Positions 1 through 6,090 of a stretch of 6,340 bases of DNA are shown piece by piece. Origin of the DNA: Pseudomonadota bacterium (lineage in GTDB: Bacteria > Pseudomonadota > Alphaproteobacteria > Sphingomonadales > Sphingomonadaceae); NCBI GenBank assembly GCA_029781465.1, contig JAKOWQ010000038.1, forward strand, positions 1 to 6,340, given 5' to 3'. A program made the position numbers and the translations under genes. The notes under the pieces are model-generated. The model ran no database searches. It had not been told where the DNA came from and worked only from the letters and a program-made list of their open reading frames with translations. How positions within the stretch are numbered: position 1 is the stretch's first letter; each line of letters opens with the position of its first letter.

Positions 1-963
1 CGCCGCAAACAGGGTTTCGCAGTCGACCAGATCGCCGGCCACGACTGCCACCGACTTGCCCGGATTGATCCGCGCGATGGCCGCGAAAGCATCGTCCCAG
101 CTTGCCGCCTGAAGCTTGCCGTCAAGCCGCAGCCACGGCTTGTCGAGCCGACGGCGGGTGAGGCCATCGACCTGGAAGCGGGCCTTGTCGGAAATCCATT
201 CCTCGTTGACGTCGTCGTTGACCCGGGGAAGAATTCGCAGCACCTCGCGGCCCCGGCTGTCGAGCCGGATGTTGGCCCCGCAAGCATCGGAAACATCGAT
301 GGAAAGCGTCTTCTTCAGTTCCCAGGGACGAGCCTCGAAAGCATAGGGCCGGCTGGTCAGCGCACCCACCGGACACAGGTCGATCACATTGGCGCTCATC
401 TCGTGCCGGGCGGCGCGCTCGAGATAGGTCGTGATCTGCGTCGCCTCGCCGCGATAGAGCGCGCCGATCTCGTCAACTCCTGCGATTTCCTCGGAAAAGC
501 GCACGCAGCGGGTGCAGTGAATGCACCGGGTCATCACGGTCTTGATCAGCGGACCCATGTACTTTTCGGTCACCGCGCGCTTGTTTTCGCGCGTGCGCGA
601 ATGGCTGCGGCCGTAAGCCACGGTCTGATCCTGCAAATCGCACTCGCCGCCCTGGTCGCAGATCGGGCAATCGAGCGGATGGTTGATGAGCAGGAACTCC
701 ATCACCCCTTCGCGCGCCTTCTTTACCATCGGGCTGTCGGTGCGGATCACCTGGTTGTCCATCGCCGGCAGCGCGCAACTCGCCTGCGGCTTGGGCGGCC
801 CCGGTGCGACCTCGACCAGGCACATGCGGCAATTGCCGGCGATCGAAAGGCGCTCGTGATAGCAGAAGCGCGGGATCTCCTTGCCGGCAAGCTCACAGGC
901 CTGCAGCACGGTAGCGCCTGCGGGGACTTCGATCTCGATGCCGTCTACGGTTACCTTGGGCAT
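1..963 (-). CDS. nuoG: NADH-quinone oxidoreductase subunit G, 5' part
   Basis: NuoG (75 kDa/Nqo3 family) is the largest peripheral-arm subunit and relays electrons from N3 through clusters N1b, N4 and N5. The frame is open to the left edge; 321 residues are visible and the C-terminal part is missing. The ferredoxin-like domain has the N1b ligands Cys34, Cys45, Cys48 and Cys63. The N5 ligands are His95, Cys99, Cys102 and Cys108 (HPLDCPICDQGGECDLQDQ). The N4 ligands are Cys147, Cys150, Cys153 and Cys197 (TRCIHCTRCVRF; DLCPVGALTS). After these comes SIDVSDACGANIRL, where bacteria with cluster N7 have a CxxCxxxC motif. Here only Cys228 is present, so N7 is absent as in mitochondria. The segment ILPRVNDDVNEEWISDKARF then leads into the molybdopterin-oxidoreductase-like domain, cut off by the window. 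The start MPKVTVDG at 963 overlaps the preceding TAA stop; a GGAG lies 10 nt upstream. Confidence 0.97.
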   Translation of the reverse strand, partial: MPKVTVDGIEIEVPAGATVLQACELAGKEIPRFCYHERLSIAGNCRMCLVEVAPGPPKPQASCALPAMDNQVIRTDSPMVKKAREGVMEFLLINHPLDCPICDQGGECDLQDQTVAYGRSHSRTRENKRAVTEKYMGPLIKTVMTRCIHCTRCVRFSEEIAGVDEIGALYRGEATQITTYLERAARHEMSANVIDLCPVGALTSRPYAFEARPWELKKTLSIDVSDACGANIRLDSRGREVLRILPRVNDDVNEEWISDKARFQVDGLTRRRLDKPWLRLDGKLQAASWDDAFAAIARINPGKSVAVVAGDLVDCETLFAA

Positions 964-1691
964 TACTGGGAGGCTCCGGAAGGCTGTGCGGCCTGCGAGA
1001 GGCGGTAATAGGAAATGGCGAGCGCCCCGCGCAGGCTCATGCGATCGAGCGCAAGGGTCTGCCCGGTGGGGATGCACTGCTGCAGGGCTCCGGCAAGGCC
1101 ATTGAGCGCCTGAAGCTCGGCCGGGGTCTCGATCGCGGCTTCGAACACCGCGCGCGACTTTTCGGGAACGGCGCGCACCACACATTCGCCCAGCTGGCCC
1201 ATTGCCATAGCTGAAGTCTTGCGAGCGATCGCTGCGCGTTGGCGCTCAAGGTTCTCTTCGGGGATCGGCTTGCCGTCAGGATATTCGGTACGCAGCGGGC
1301 GCGGCGCCTGATAGGTCAGCGCCGGTATCGAGGTCATCTTCTCCACCGGCAGTACGATCTTGCCAGAAACGATCAGCGCTTCGGCGATAACCCCACGGTA
1401 GGTTTCATCGTCCATCCGCAGCTTGCCGGCGAAGCCGGCGCTGGAATTGCGCAGTTGCTCGGCATCGACACATTCGCGCTGCAACAGCCGTTTTCCGTCG
1501 GGACTCCGGCGATCGAACCGAGCCTCACCAAGCACGGCCTGGCGGGAAAGATCGGGCTCACGCCTGGCAATGCAGGTGCCATAGTCGGCCAGGAACTGCC
1601 GCACCTGAAGCGCAGATGGAGCCGGCGCTGCCAGCGCGGGAACCGATGCTGCCACAAGACCAAGGATCAAGGAGATGGGACCCAGCTTCAC
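963..1691 (-). CDS. Unknown exported four-cysteine protein between nuoF and nuoG
   Basis: I cannot assign a function to this 242-residue protein. Translation starts at GTG (1691), overlapping the nuoF stop as GTGA behind a strong GGGAGG site. The N-terminus MKLGPISLILGLVAASVPALA is a clear Sec signal peptide with cleavage expected after ALA (residue 21 or 22), giving a periplasmic protein with no further membrane segment. The mature part appears duplicated. Residues 37-107 and 167-229 both carry C[IV][AV]R..P..SR at the start, a second cysteine 34-36 residues later, and an [YL]RG.[IL]A element near the end. The cysteines are Cys40/Cys74 and Cys170/Cys206, which would suit one disulfide per repeat. 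From memory this pattern recalls an unnamed periplasmic protein group recurrent in sphingomonads; this was not verified. The TAA stop shares one base with the nuoG ATG (TAATG), so it belongs to the operon. Confidence 0.8.
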   Translation of the reverse strand: MKLGPISLILGLVAASVPALAAPAPSALQVRQFLADYGTCIARREPDLSRQAVLGEARFDRRSPDGKRLLQRECVDAEQLRNSSAGFAGKLRMDDETYRGVIAEALIVSGKIVLPVEKMTSIPALTYQAPRPLRTEYPDGKPIPEENLERQRAAIARKTSAMAMGQLGECVVRAVPEKSRAVFEAAIETPAELQALNGLAGALQQCIPTGQTLALDRMSLRGALAISYYRLSQAAQPSGASQ

Positions 1692-2971
1692 TCCGCCGCC
1701 TCCCGCACGTTTTCAGCGATCCGGCGTTCCAGTTCGGGGCGGAAGTGGCGGATCAGGCCCTGGATCGGCCAGGCGGCCGCATCGCCCAGGGCGCAGATGG
1801 TGTGGCCTTCGACCTGCTTGGTCACGTCCCACAGCATGTCAATTTCGCTGACGTCGGCATCGCCCGTGCGCAGACGTTCCATCACCCGCCACATCCAGCC
1901 GGTGCCTTCGCGGCAGGGGGTGCACTGGCCGCAGCTTTCGTGCTTGTAGAAGTAGGACAGGCGGCTGATCGCGCGGACGATGTCGGTGCTCTTGTCCATC
2001 ACGATCACCGCTGCCGTGCCCAGACCAGAACCCACGGCGCGCAGGCCGTCGAAATCCATCGGCGCGTCCCAGATTTCGGCCGCCGGAACCAGCGGGACCG
2101 AGGAACCGCCAGGGATCACCGCGAGAAGATTATCCTTGCCGCCGCGAATCCCGCCGCAATGCTTCTCGATCAGTTCGCTGAACGGGATCGACATCGCTTC
2201 CTCGACCACGCAGGGCTTTTCCACATGCCCGCTGATCTGGAACAGTTTGGTGCCCTTGTTGTTTTCACGCCCGAAGCCGGCGAACCAGGCCGCGCCGCGC
2301 CGCATGATCGTGGGGGCGACCGCGATCGATTCGACATTGTTGACCGTGGTCGGGCAGCCATAAAGCCCCGCCCCCGCCGGGAACGGCGGCTTGAGGCGCG
2401 GCTGGCCCTTCTTGCCCTCGATGCTCTCGATCATCGCGGTCTCTTCGCCGCAGATATAGGCGCCCGCGCCGCGATGGACGAAAACGTCGAAATCGTAGCC
2501 GGACTTGCAGGCGTTCTTGCCGATCAGGCCCGCGTCATAGGCTTCCTGAACTGCGGCAAACAGCACTTCGGCCTCGCGGATGTATTCCCCGCGAATGTAG
2601 ATATAGGCGGCACGCGCCCCCATCGCGAAACCAGCAACCAGAGCGCCTTCGATTAGCTTGTGCGGATCGTGGCGGATGATTTCACGGTCCTTGCACGAAC
2701 CGGGTTCGGATTCGTCTGCGTTGATGACCAGAAAGCTGGGGCGCCCGTCCTTCGATTCCTTGGGCATGAACGACCATTTCAGGCCGGTGGGGAACCCTGC
2801 CCCGCCGCGCCCGCGCAAGCCCGAAGCCTTGACCTCCTCGATGATCGCATCGCGCCCACGCGCGAGGATCGCCTTGGTATCGTCCCAGTCTCCGCGTGCT
2901 TGCGCAGCCTTCAGGTTCCACGGCTGGTAGCCGTAGACATTGGTGAAGATGCGGTCCTTGTCAGCCAGCAT
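1688..2971 (-). CDS. nuoF: NADH-quinone oxidoreductase subunit F (51 kDa, NADH/FMN-binding)
   Basis: NuoF (51 kDa/Nqo1 family) binds NADH and FMN, takes the hydride, and passes electrons through [4Fe-4S] cluster N3 into complex I on the cytoplasmic side. The protein of 427 residues is of normal length. Residues 50-66 hold the glycine-rich nucleotide-binding motif SGLRGRGGAGFPTGLKW. The FMN-site segment NADESEPGSCKDRE (84-97) and the GAGAYICGEETAMIES segment (168-183) follow. The N3 ligands are Cys347, Cys350 and Cys353 (ESCGQCTPCREG) and Cys393 (HTICALGDAAAWP). The start MLADKDRIFTNVYGYQPW at 2971 is typical of alphaproteobacterial members. The open frame extends further upstream, but only through out-of-frame sequence of the 55-residue ORF, which it overlaps by 11 nt. 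A purine-rich AAGAAGGGTGG precedes the ATG. The stop overlaps the next start as GTGA. It is intact. Confidence 0.98.
   Translation of the reverse strand: MLADKDRIFTNVYGYQPWNLKAAQARGDWDDTKAILARGRDAIIEEVKASGLRGRGGAGFPTGLKWSFMPKESKDGRPSFLVINADESEPGSCKDREIIRHDPHKLIEGALVAGFAMGARAAYIYIRGEYIREAEVLFAAVQEAYDAGLIGKNACKSGYDFDVFVHRGAGAYICGEETAMIESIEGKKGQPRLKPPFPAGAGLYGCPTTVNNVESIAVAPTIMRRGAAWFAGFGRENNKGTKLFQISGHVEKPCVVEEAMSIPFSELIEKHCGGIRGGKDNLLAVIPGGSSVPLVPAAEIWDAPMDFDGLRAVGSGLGTAAVIVMDKSTDIVRAISRLSYFYKHESCGQCTPCREGTGWMWRVMERLRTGDADVSEIDMLWDVTKQVEGHTICALGDAAAWPIQGLIRHFRPELERRIAENVREAAE
1699..1704 (-). promoter_or_regulatory. Ribosome binding site of the GTG-started exported protein
   Basis: GGGAGG on the coding strand is 7 nt before a GTG codon and lies in the last codons of nuoF (Arg-Glu-Ala-Ala-Glu). 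It is a near-perfect Shine-Dalgarno sequence and fixes the GTG at 1691 as the start of the 242-residue ORF. Confidence 0.8.
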
Positions 2972-3128
2972 CGGTGCCGCCACCCTTCTTGATCTTCTGG
3001 TCGGCAAGACCGTAGGCCATGATCCCCAGACCCAGCGCGACGAGCATCGGCAGCAGGCCGAAACCGACAAGCTTGCCCATCAGGAAGCCGACAACGAGAG
3101 TGGTGCCAAGACCGATCGCGTATTGCAT
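2961..3128 (-). CDS. Small two-helix membrane protein between nuoE and nuoF
   Basis: I do not recognise this 55-residue protein. Nearly all of it is hydrophobic and rich in glycine: two probable transmembrane helices at about residues 3-22 (YAIGLGTTLVVGFLMGKLVG) and 24-43 (GLLPMLVALGLGIMAYGLAD) are joined by a very short turn, so it would form a hairpin. The basic C-terminal end QKIKKGGGTDAG would lie in the cytoplasm by the positive-inside rule. The start shares one base with the nuoE stop and has an AAGGA ribosome binding site. The 3' end overlaps the nuoF start by 11 nt, and its Lys-Lys-Gly codons supply the purine-rich stretch in front of nuoF. This tight embedding and a plausible protein sequence make it a real gene. 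A small complex I assembly or accessory factor is possible, but that is inferred from position alone. Confidence 0.8.
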   Translation of the reverse strand: MQYAIGLGTTLVVGFLMGKLVGFGLLPMLVALGLGIMAYGLADQKIKKGGGTDAG

Positions 3129-3796
3129 CACCATTCCTTCCGGTAATCGTGGTTGGCCTTGACCATCTCCTTGAGAGTGGTTGGCCCGCCCGAAGGTTCG
3201 ACGGTGTGACGACCTGGCTCCTGCGTGCCGGCCTTGGGCGCCTTGCCCGCAGCGAGAGCATCGAGCACGGTATCGAGCCGCTCGGCGGTCAGGTCCTCGT
3301 AATTGTCGTCGTTGATCTGAACCATCGGCGCCGAGGCGCAGTTGCCCATGCATTCGACCTCGGTCAGGGTCCACAGCCCATCATCGCTGGTATGGCCCTT
3401 GGCCATCCCGCGCGACTTGCAGGCGGCCAGGATATCGTCCGAACCGCGCAGCATGCACGGCGTGGTACCGCAGACCTGCACGTGGAAACGGCCCACCGGG
3501 ACCAGGTTGTACATGGTGTAGAAGCTCGCCACCTCGACCACGCGGATGATCGGCATGTCGAGTTCGCGGGCGATGAATTCCATCACCGGGATCGGCAGCC
3601 AGCCCTGGGTATTGGTTTCCGTCCCCACCTGGCGCTGTGCCAGATCGAGCAGCGGCATCACCGCCGAGCGCTGCCGCCCGGCCGGATAGCGCGCGACGAT
3701 CTCCTTGGCCTTGGCCGCATTGTCCTTGGTCCAGGCAAAGCCGCCCCAGCGCGCGCGCAGTTCGGGGGTATCGGGTTCGAGATGACGGTCAGCCAT
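3128..3796 (-). CDS. nuoE: NADH-quinone oxidoreductase subunit E (24 kDa)
   Basis: NuoE (24 kDa/Nqo2 family) is a thioredoxin-fold subunit of the NADH dehydrogenase module that carries the [2Fe-2S] cluster N1a and packs against NuoF. The 222 residues contain the N-terminal helical part with the conserved AVMPLLDLAQRQ (about 45-56), VVEVASFYTMYNLVPVGR (about 86-103), and the cluster ligands Cys109 and Cys114 (QVCGTTPCMLRG) and Cys149 and Cys153 (VECMGNCASAPM), matching the Cx4C...Cx3C pattern of the family. From about residue 184 a flexible Gly/Pro/Lys-rich tail follows, ending GGPTTLKEMVKANHDYRKEW; such C-terminal extensions occur in alphaproteobacterial members. The start at 3796 has a GAGGA ribosome binding site. 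The stop TGA shares one base with the ATG of the 55-residue ORF. No damage is seen. Confidence 0.97.
   Translation of the reverse strand: MADRHLEPDTPELRARWGGFAWTKDNAAKAKEIVARYPAGRQRSAVMPLLDLAQRQVGTETNTQGWLPIPVMEFIARELDMPIIRVVEVASFYTMYNLVPVGRFHVQVCGTTPCMLRGSDDILAACKSRGMAKGHTSDDGLWTLTEVECMGNCASAPMVQINDDNYEDLTAERLDTVLDALAAGKAPKAGTQEPGRHTVEPSGGPTTLKEMVKANHDYRKEW
3135..3139 (-). promoter_or_regulatory. Ribosome binding site deciding the start of the 55-residue ORF
   Basis: AAGGA on the coding strand lies 6 nt before the ATG at 3128. The alternative in-frame ATG at 3134 directly abuts this sequence and could not use it. The downstream ATG, which overlaps the nuoE stop as TGATG, is therefore the likelier start. 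Confidence 0.65.
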
Positions 3797-3802
3797 GCGC
3801 AG

Positions 3803-3807
3803 TCCTC
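3803..3807 (-). promoter_or_regulatory. Ribosome binding site of nuoE
   Basis: GAGGA on the coding strand is 6 nt before the nuoE ATG and overlaps the TGA stop of the preceding 112-residue ORF (TGAGGA). Translation of nuoE would therefore be coupled to that inserted ORF and not directly to nuoD. Confidence 0.75.
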
Positions 3808-4144
3808 ACATTAGCTCCGCAGTGGTAATCTTGGTCACTTTGCCATCTCGAACTTTCAAGATGAGAGCGCTAGGCATTTCCTTGCGCTTGCGGCCCTTGC
3901 AACGCCATTGCACCGCAAAATTTCCGGTTTGCAAAGGTTCCAAAACGCCAACCGTACATCCCTTGGCCCGAGCAAGCGACTGGTCTAGATCAGGAAAGTC
4001 ATATCCAACCTGTCGATCCAAAATTTCCTCCGGAAGCACTTCACCGACTGAAATCTTGGACAGCACAGAGATGACGGCCTGCTCGTCAGCCCTGTTAGCC
4101 CCGAGCAGAAACGGAACTACCAAGACCATGAAAAAAGCGCGCAT
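3806..4144 (-). CDS. Unknown exported small protein between nuoD and nuoE
   Basis: I do not recognise this 112-residue protein. It starts with a likely Sec signal peptide: MRAFFMVLVVPFLLGANRA has a basic residue, a hydrophobic core and a possible cleavage site after Ala16 or Ala19. There is no lipobox cysteine. The mature part is small and mixed in charge, with two cysteines (Cys63, Cys82) that could pair in the periplasm, and a beta-like C-terminal end (ALILKVRDGKVTKITTAEL). The start at 4144 is chosen because the ATG shares one base with the nuoD stop (TGATG), with GGGGAG 11 nt upstream; the frame stays open further upstream but inside nuoD. By hand count GC is 175 of 339 (about 52%), while sampled 60-nt stretches of nuoD and nuoE give about 58-72%. 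Codons rare in GC-rich genomes appear (CTA, AGG, CGA, GTA, TCA, many TTG). This suggests insertion into the operon. Its stop forms part of the nuoE ribosome binding site. Confidence 0.75.
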   Translation of the reverse strand: MRAFFMVLVVPFLLGANRADEQAVISVLSKISVGEVLPEEILDRQVGYDFPDLDQSLARAKGCTVGVLEPLQTGNFAVQWRCKGRKRKEMPSALILKVRDGKVTKITTAELM

Positions 4145-5355
4145 CACCGGTCGCACTCCCCGAACACCACGTCGATCGCGCCGAGGATGGCGGTTGCGTC
4201 CGGCAGCATGTGGCCCTTGCACATGAAGTCCATCGCCTGAAGGTGGCTGAAGGCGGTCGGGCGGATTTTGCAGCGGTAGGGCTTGTTGGAGCCATCGCTG
4301 ACCAGATAGACCCCGAATTCGCCCTTGGGGCTTTCTGTGGCGACGTAAACCTCGCCGGCGGGGACGTGGAAGCCCTCGGTGTAGAGCTTGAAGTGATGGA
4401 TAAGCGCTTCCATCGACTGCTTCATCTCCGCCCGCTTGGGGGGCGAAACCTTGCGATCGAGGCTGGCGACCGGCCCCTGCGGCATGTCGCGCAGGCACTG
4501 CTTCATGATCCGGGCGGACTGGCGCACTTCCTCGGCGCGAACCATGAAACGATCGTAGCAGTCCGAATTGGTGCCCACCGGAACGTCGAATTCGACCCGG
4601 TCGTAGACATCGTAGGGCTGGCTCTTGCGCAGATCCCAGGGGATGCCCGCGGCGCGGATCATCGGGCCGGAAAAACCCCAGGCCAGCGCGTCTTCCTTGC
4701 TGACCTTGGCGATATCGACATTGCGCTGCTTGAAGATGCGGTTGTCGACCACCAGGCTGAGCGCGTCCTCGTAGAGCTGCGGCAGCCGGTGCTCAAGCCA
4801 CTCACCCATGTCGTCGAGCAGCGCCTGCGGCACGTCCTGATGGACCCCGCCGGGACGGAACCAGGCGCTGTGCATCCGCGCCCCCGAAGCGCGTTCGAAG
4901 AAGGAAAGGCAATCCTCGCGGATCTCGAATAGCCACAGGTTGGGGGTCATCGCGCCGACGTCCATCACATGCGACCCCATGTTGAGCATGTGGTTGCAGA
5001 TCCGGGTCAGCTCGGCGAACAGCACCCTGAGGTATTGTCCGCGCAGCGGAACCGCGACGTTGAGCAACTTTTCCACCGCCAGGACGTAAGAGTGCTCCAT
5101 GCCCAGCGGCGAGCAGTAATCGAGTCGGTCGAAATAAGGCAGCGCCTGCAGATAGGTCTTGTGCTCGATCAGCTTTTCGGTGCCGCGGTGGAGCAGGCCG
5201 ACATGGCAATCGACCCGTTCGATCACTTCGCCGTCAAGCTCCAGCACCATGCGCAGCACGCCGTGCGCGGCCGGATGCTGGGGGCCGAAATTGATCGTGT
5301 AGTTGGAGATCACCTCGTCGCCGGTGGTGGGCGACTGCTCGAGCTGGAGGCTCAT
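4144..5355 (-). CDS. nuoD: NADH-quinone oxidoreductase subunit D (49 kDa)
   Basis: NuoD (49 kDa/Nqo4 family, related to the large subunit of NiFe hydrogenases) forms most of the quinone-binding pocket next to cluster N2. The 403 residues match the usual family length. The N-terminal motif NFGPQHPAAHGVLR (about 22-35) and PYFDRLDYCSPLG (about 73-85) are present. His31 and Tyr80 occupy the positions of the quinone head-group ligands known from Thermus Nqo4 (His38 and Tyr87), with the same spacing of 49 residues. Further conserved blocks are ICNHMLNMGSHVMDVGA and the C-terminal KIRPTAFSHLQAM followed by AILGAIDVVFGECDR. The hydrogenase Ni-binding cysteines are absent, as expected. The start codon overlaps the nuoC stop (ATGA) and has a good ribosome binding site. 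The stop TGA shares its last base with the ATG of the next ORF. No disruption is seen. Confidence 0.98.
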   Translation of the reverse strand: MSLQLEQSPTTGDEVISNYTINFGPQHPAAHGVLRMVLELDGEVIERVDCHVGLLHRGTEKLIEHKTYLQALPYFDRLDYCSPLGMEHSYVLAVEKLLNVAVPLRGQYLRVLFAELTRICNHMLNMGSHVMDVGAMTPNLWLFEIREDCLSFFERASGARMHSAWFRPGGVHQDVPQALLDDMGEWLEHRLPQLYEDALSLVVDNRIFKQRNVDIAKVSKEDALAWGFSGPMIRAAGIPWDLRKSQPYDVYDRVEFDVPVGTNSDCYDRFMVRAEEVRQSARIMKQCLRDMPQGPVASLDRKVSPPKRAEMKQSMEALIHHFKLYTEGFHVPAGEVYVATESPKGEFGVYLVSDGSNKPYRCKIRPTAFSHLQAMDFMCKGHMLPDATAILGAIDVVFGECDR

Positions 5356-6080
5356 GCCTTGTCTCCCTTCGGCTTGGCGGGGGCCTTCTTGCGCGGCGCG
5401 GCGGCCTTCTTGGCAGGAGCCGCTGCGGCAGGCGGCGGGGCCGGAGGAGGAGGAGGAGGCGCAGCGGCCTTCTCATCGCCCGGCAGCGCATAGTCCGCCC
5501 CTTCCCACGGGCTCTGGAAATCGAACTGGCGCAAATCCTGCGGCAGCTTCACCGGGGCATAGACGACGCGCTTTTCCTCTTCGGAATAGTGCAGCTCGAC
5601 ATAGCCGGTGAGCGGGAAATCCTTGCGGAACGGATGACCCTCAAACCCGTAATCGGTCAGGATCCGGCGCAGGTCCGAATTGCCCTCGAAGATCACGCCG
5701 TAAAGATCGAACACCTCGCGCTCGAGCCAGCCGGCGTTGGGCCACAGCGTGGTCACCGTCGGCACCGGAGTCTGCTCGGCTGCGGTAACCTTGACCAGCA
5801 GACGGTGGTTCTGCGTCAGCGAGAGCAGCATGTAGACCACGTCGAAGCGCTCGGAGCGCTGGGGATAGTCAGCCCCGGCGATTTCCATCAACTGCTGGTA
5901 TTCGTGCTCGTCGCGCAGCTGGCGCAGGGCATCGGCCAGACTTTCCCGCGCGACGGTGATCACGATCTCGCCGTGCTCCTCCTTCGCGGTGACGACCTTC
6001 TTGCCCAGCGCCTTGGTCAGAGCGGCCAGACGCCCTTCGTTCGAGGCACAGCGCGGGGCGGAATGGAGGACTTCGCTCAT
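5352..6080 (-). CDS. nuoC: NADH-quinone oxidoreductase subunit C with Pro/Ala/Lys-rich tail
   Basis: NuoC (30 kDa/Nqo5 family) is a peripheral-arm subunit without cofactors that packs against NuoD and NuoB in the Q-module. The 242-residue protein has the family signature at about residues 119-156: EREVFDLYGVIFEG, then DLRRILTDYGFEGHPFRKDF. The conserved end FDFQSPWEGADYALPGDEK (about 186-204) is where many NuoC proteins stop. Here about 38 more residues follow (205-242) made of Ala, Pro and Lys, including six consecutive prolines at 208-213 and a strongly basic end. The start at MSEVLHS (6080) is preferred over an in-frame ATG at 6110, which lies inside nuoB; a GAGGG sequence sits 7 nt upstream of 6080. 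It is a separate gene, not fused to nuoD, and its stop overlaps the nuoD start as ATGA. Identity is certain; the role of the tail is unknown. Confidence 0.96.
   Translation of the reverse strand: MSEVLHSAPRCASNEGRLAALTKALGKKVVTAKEEHGEIVITVARESLADALRQLRDEHEYQQLMEIAGADYPQRSERFDVVYMLLSLTQNHRLLVKVTAAEQTPVPTVTTLWPNAGWLEREVFDLYGVIFEGNSDLRRILTDYGFEGHPFRKDFPLTGYVELHYSEEEKRVVYAPVKLPQDLRQFDFQSPWEGADYALPGDEKAAAPPPPPPAPPPAAAAPAKKAAAPRKKAPAKPKGDKA
5363..5369 (-). promoter_or_regulatory. Ribosome binding site of nuoD inside nuoC
   Basis: The coding-strand sequence AAGGGAG lies 7 nt before the nuoD ATG and within the Lys-rich 3' end of nuoC. It supports the start at 5355 and the ATGA-type coupling between nuoC and nuoD. 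The assignment rests on similarity to the Shine-Dalgarno consensus and on the spacing. Confidence 0.75.
5443..5459. repeat. GGA/TCC triplet microsatellite coding for polyproline in nuoC
   Basis: Five GGA triplets plus GG on the plus strand read as CCT codons on the coding (minus) strand. With the following CCG they encode six consecutive prolines, residues 208-213 of NuoC. The tract is in frame with the gene. A change in unit number by slippage would lengthen or shorten the proline run without a frameshift. It sits about 90 nt before the nuoC stop and the coupled nuoD start. Confidence 0.9.
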
Positions 6081-6090
6081 CGCCCTGCCC

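Noticed and set aside
403..1008. 201-residue open frame on the plus strand opposite nuoG
   Set aside because: Antisense to the NuoG Fe-S ligand region, whose cysteine motifs are unambiguous on the minus strand.
1616..2656. 346-residue open frame on the plus strand over nuoF and the preceding exported-protein gene
   Set aside because: It lies antisense to the clearly identified nuoF and has a His/Asp/Arg/Ala-rich composition typical of a reverse-strand shadow of GC-rich coding DNA, with no recognisable motif.
3129..3374. Upstream extension of the 55-residue ORF to 3374
   Set aside because: The extra residues are an out-of-frame, Arg/Gly-rich reading of nuoE. The ribosome binding site and the TGATG overlap support the start at 3128.
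3149..3814. 221-residue open frame on the plus strand opposite nuoE
   Set aside because: Covers almost exactly the mirrored nuoE frame, has no motif and is explained by GC-rich codon bias.
4131..4136. Run of six A (T on the coding strand) near the start of the 112-residue ORF as a possible slippage site
   Set aside because: It encodes the phenylalanines of the signal peptide, is short, and there is no downstream frame that would give a sensible alternative product.
4145..4498. Upstream extension of the 112-residue ORF to an ATG at 4498
   Set aside because: The added sequence is an out-of-frame reading of nuoD and would remove the N-terminal signal peptide placement. The ATG at 4144 is the start that fits.
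4210..4932. 240-residue open frame on the plus strand opposite nuoD
   Set aside because: Antisense shadow of nuoD; composition reflects reversed codons of the real gene and no domain is visible.
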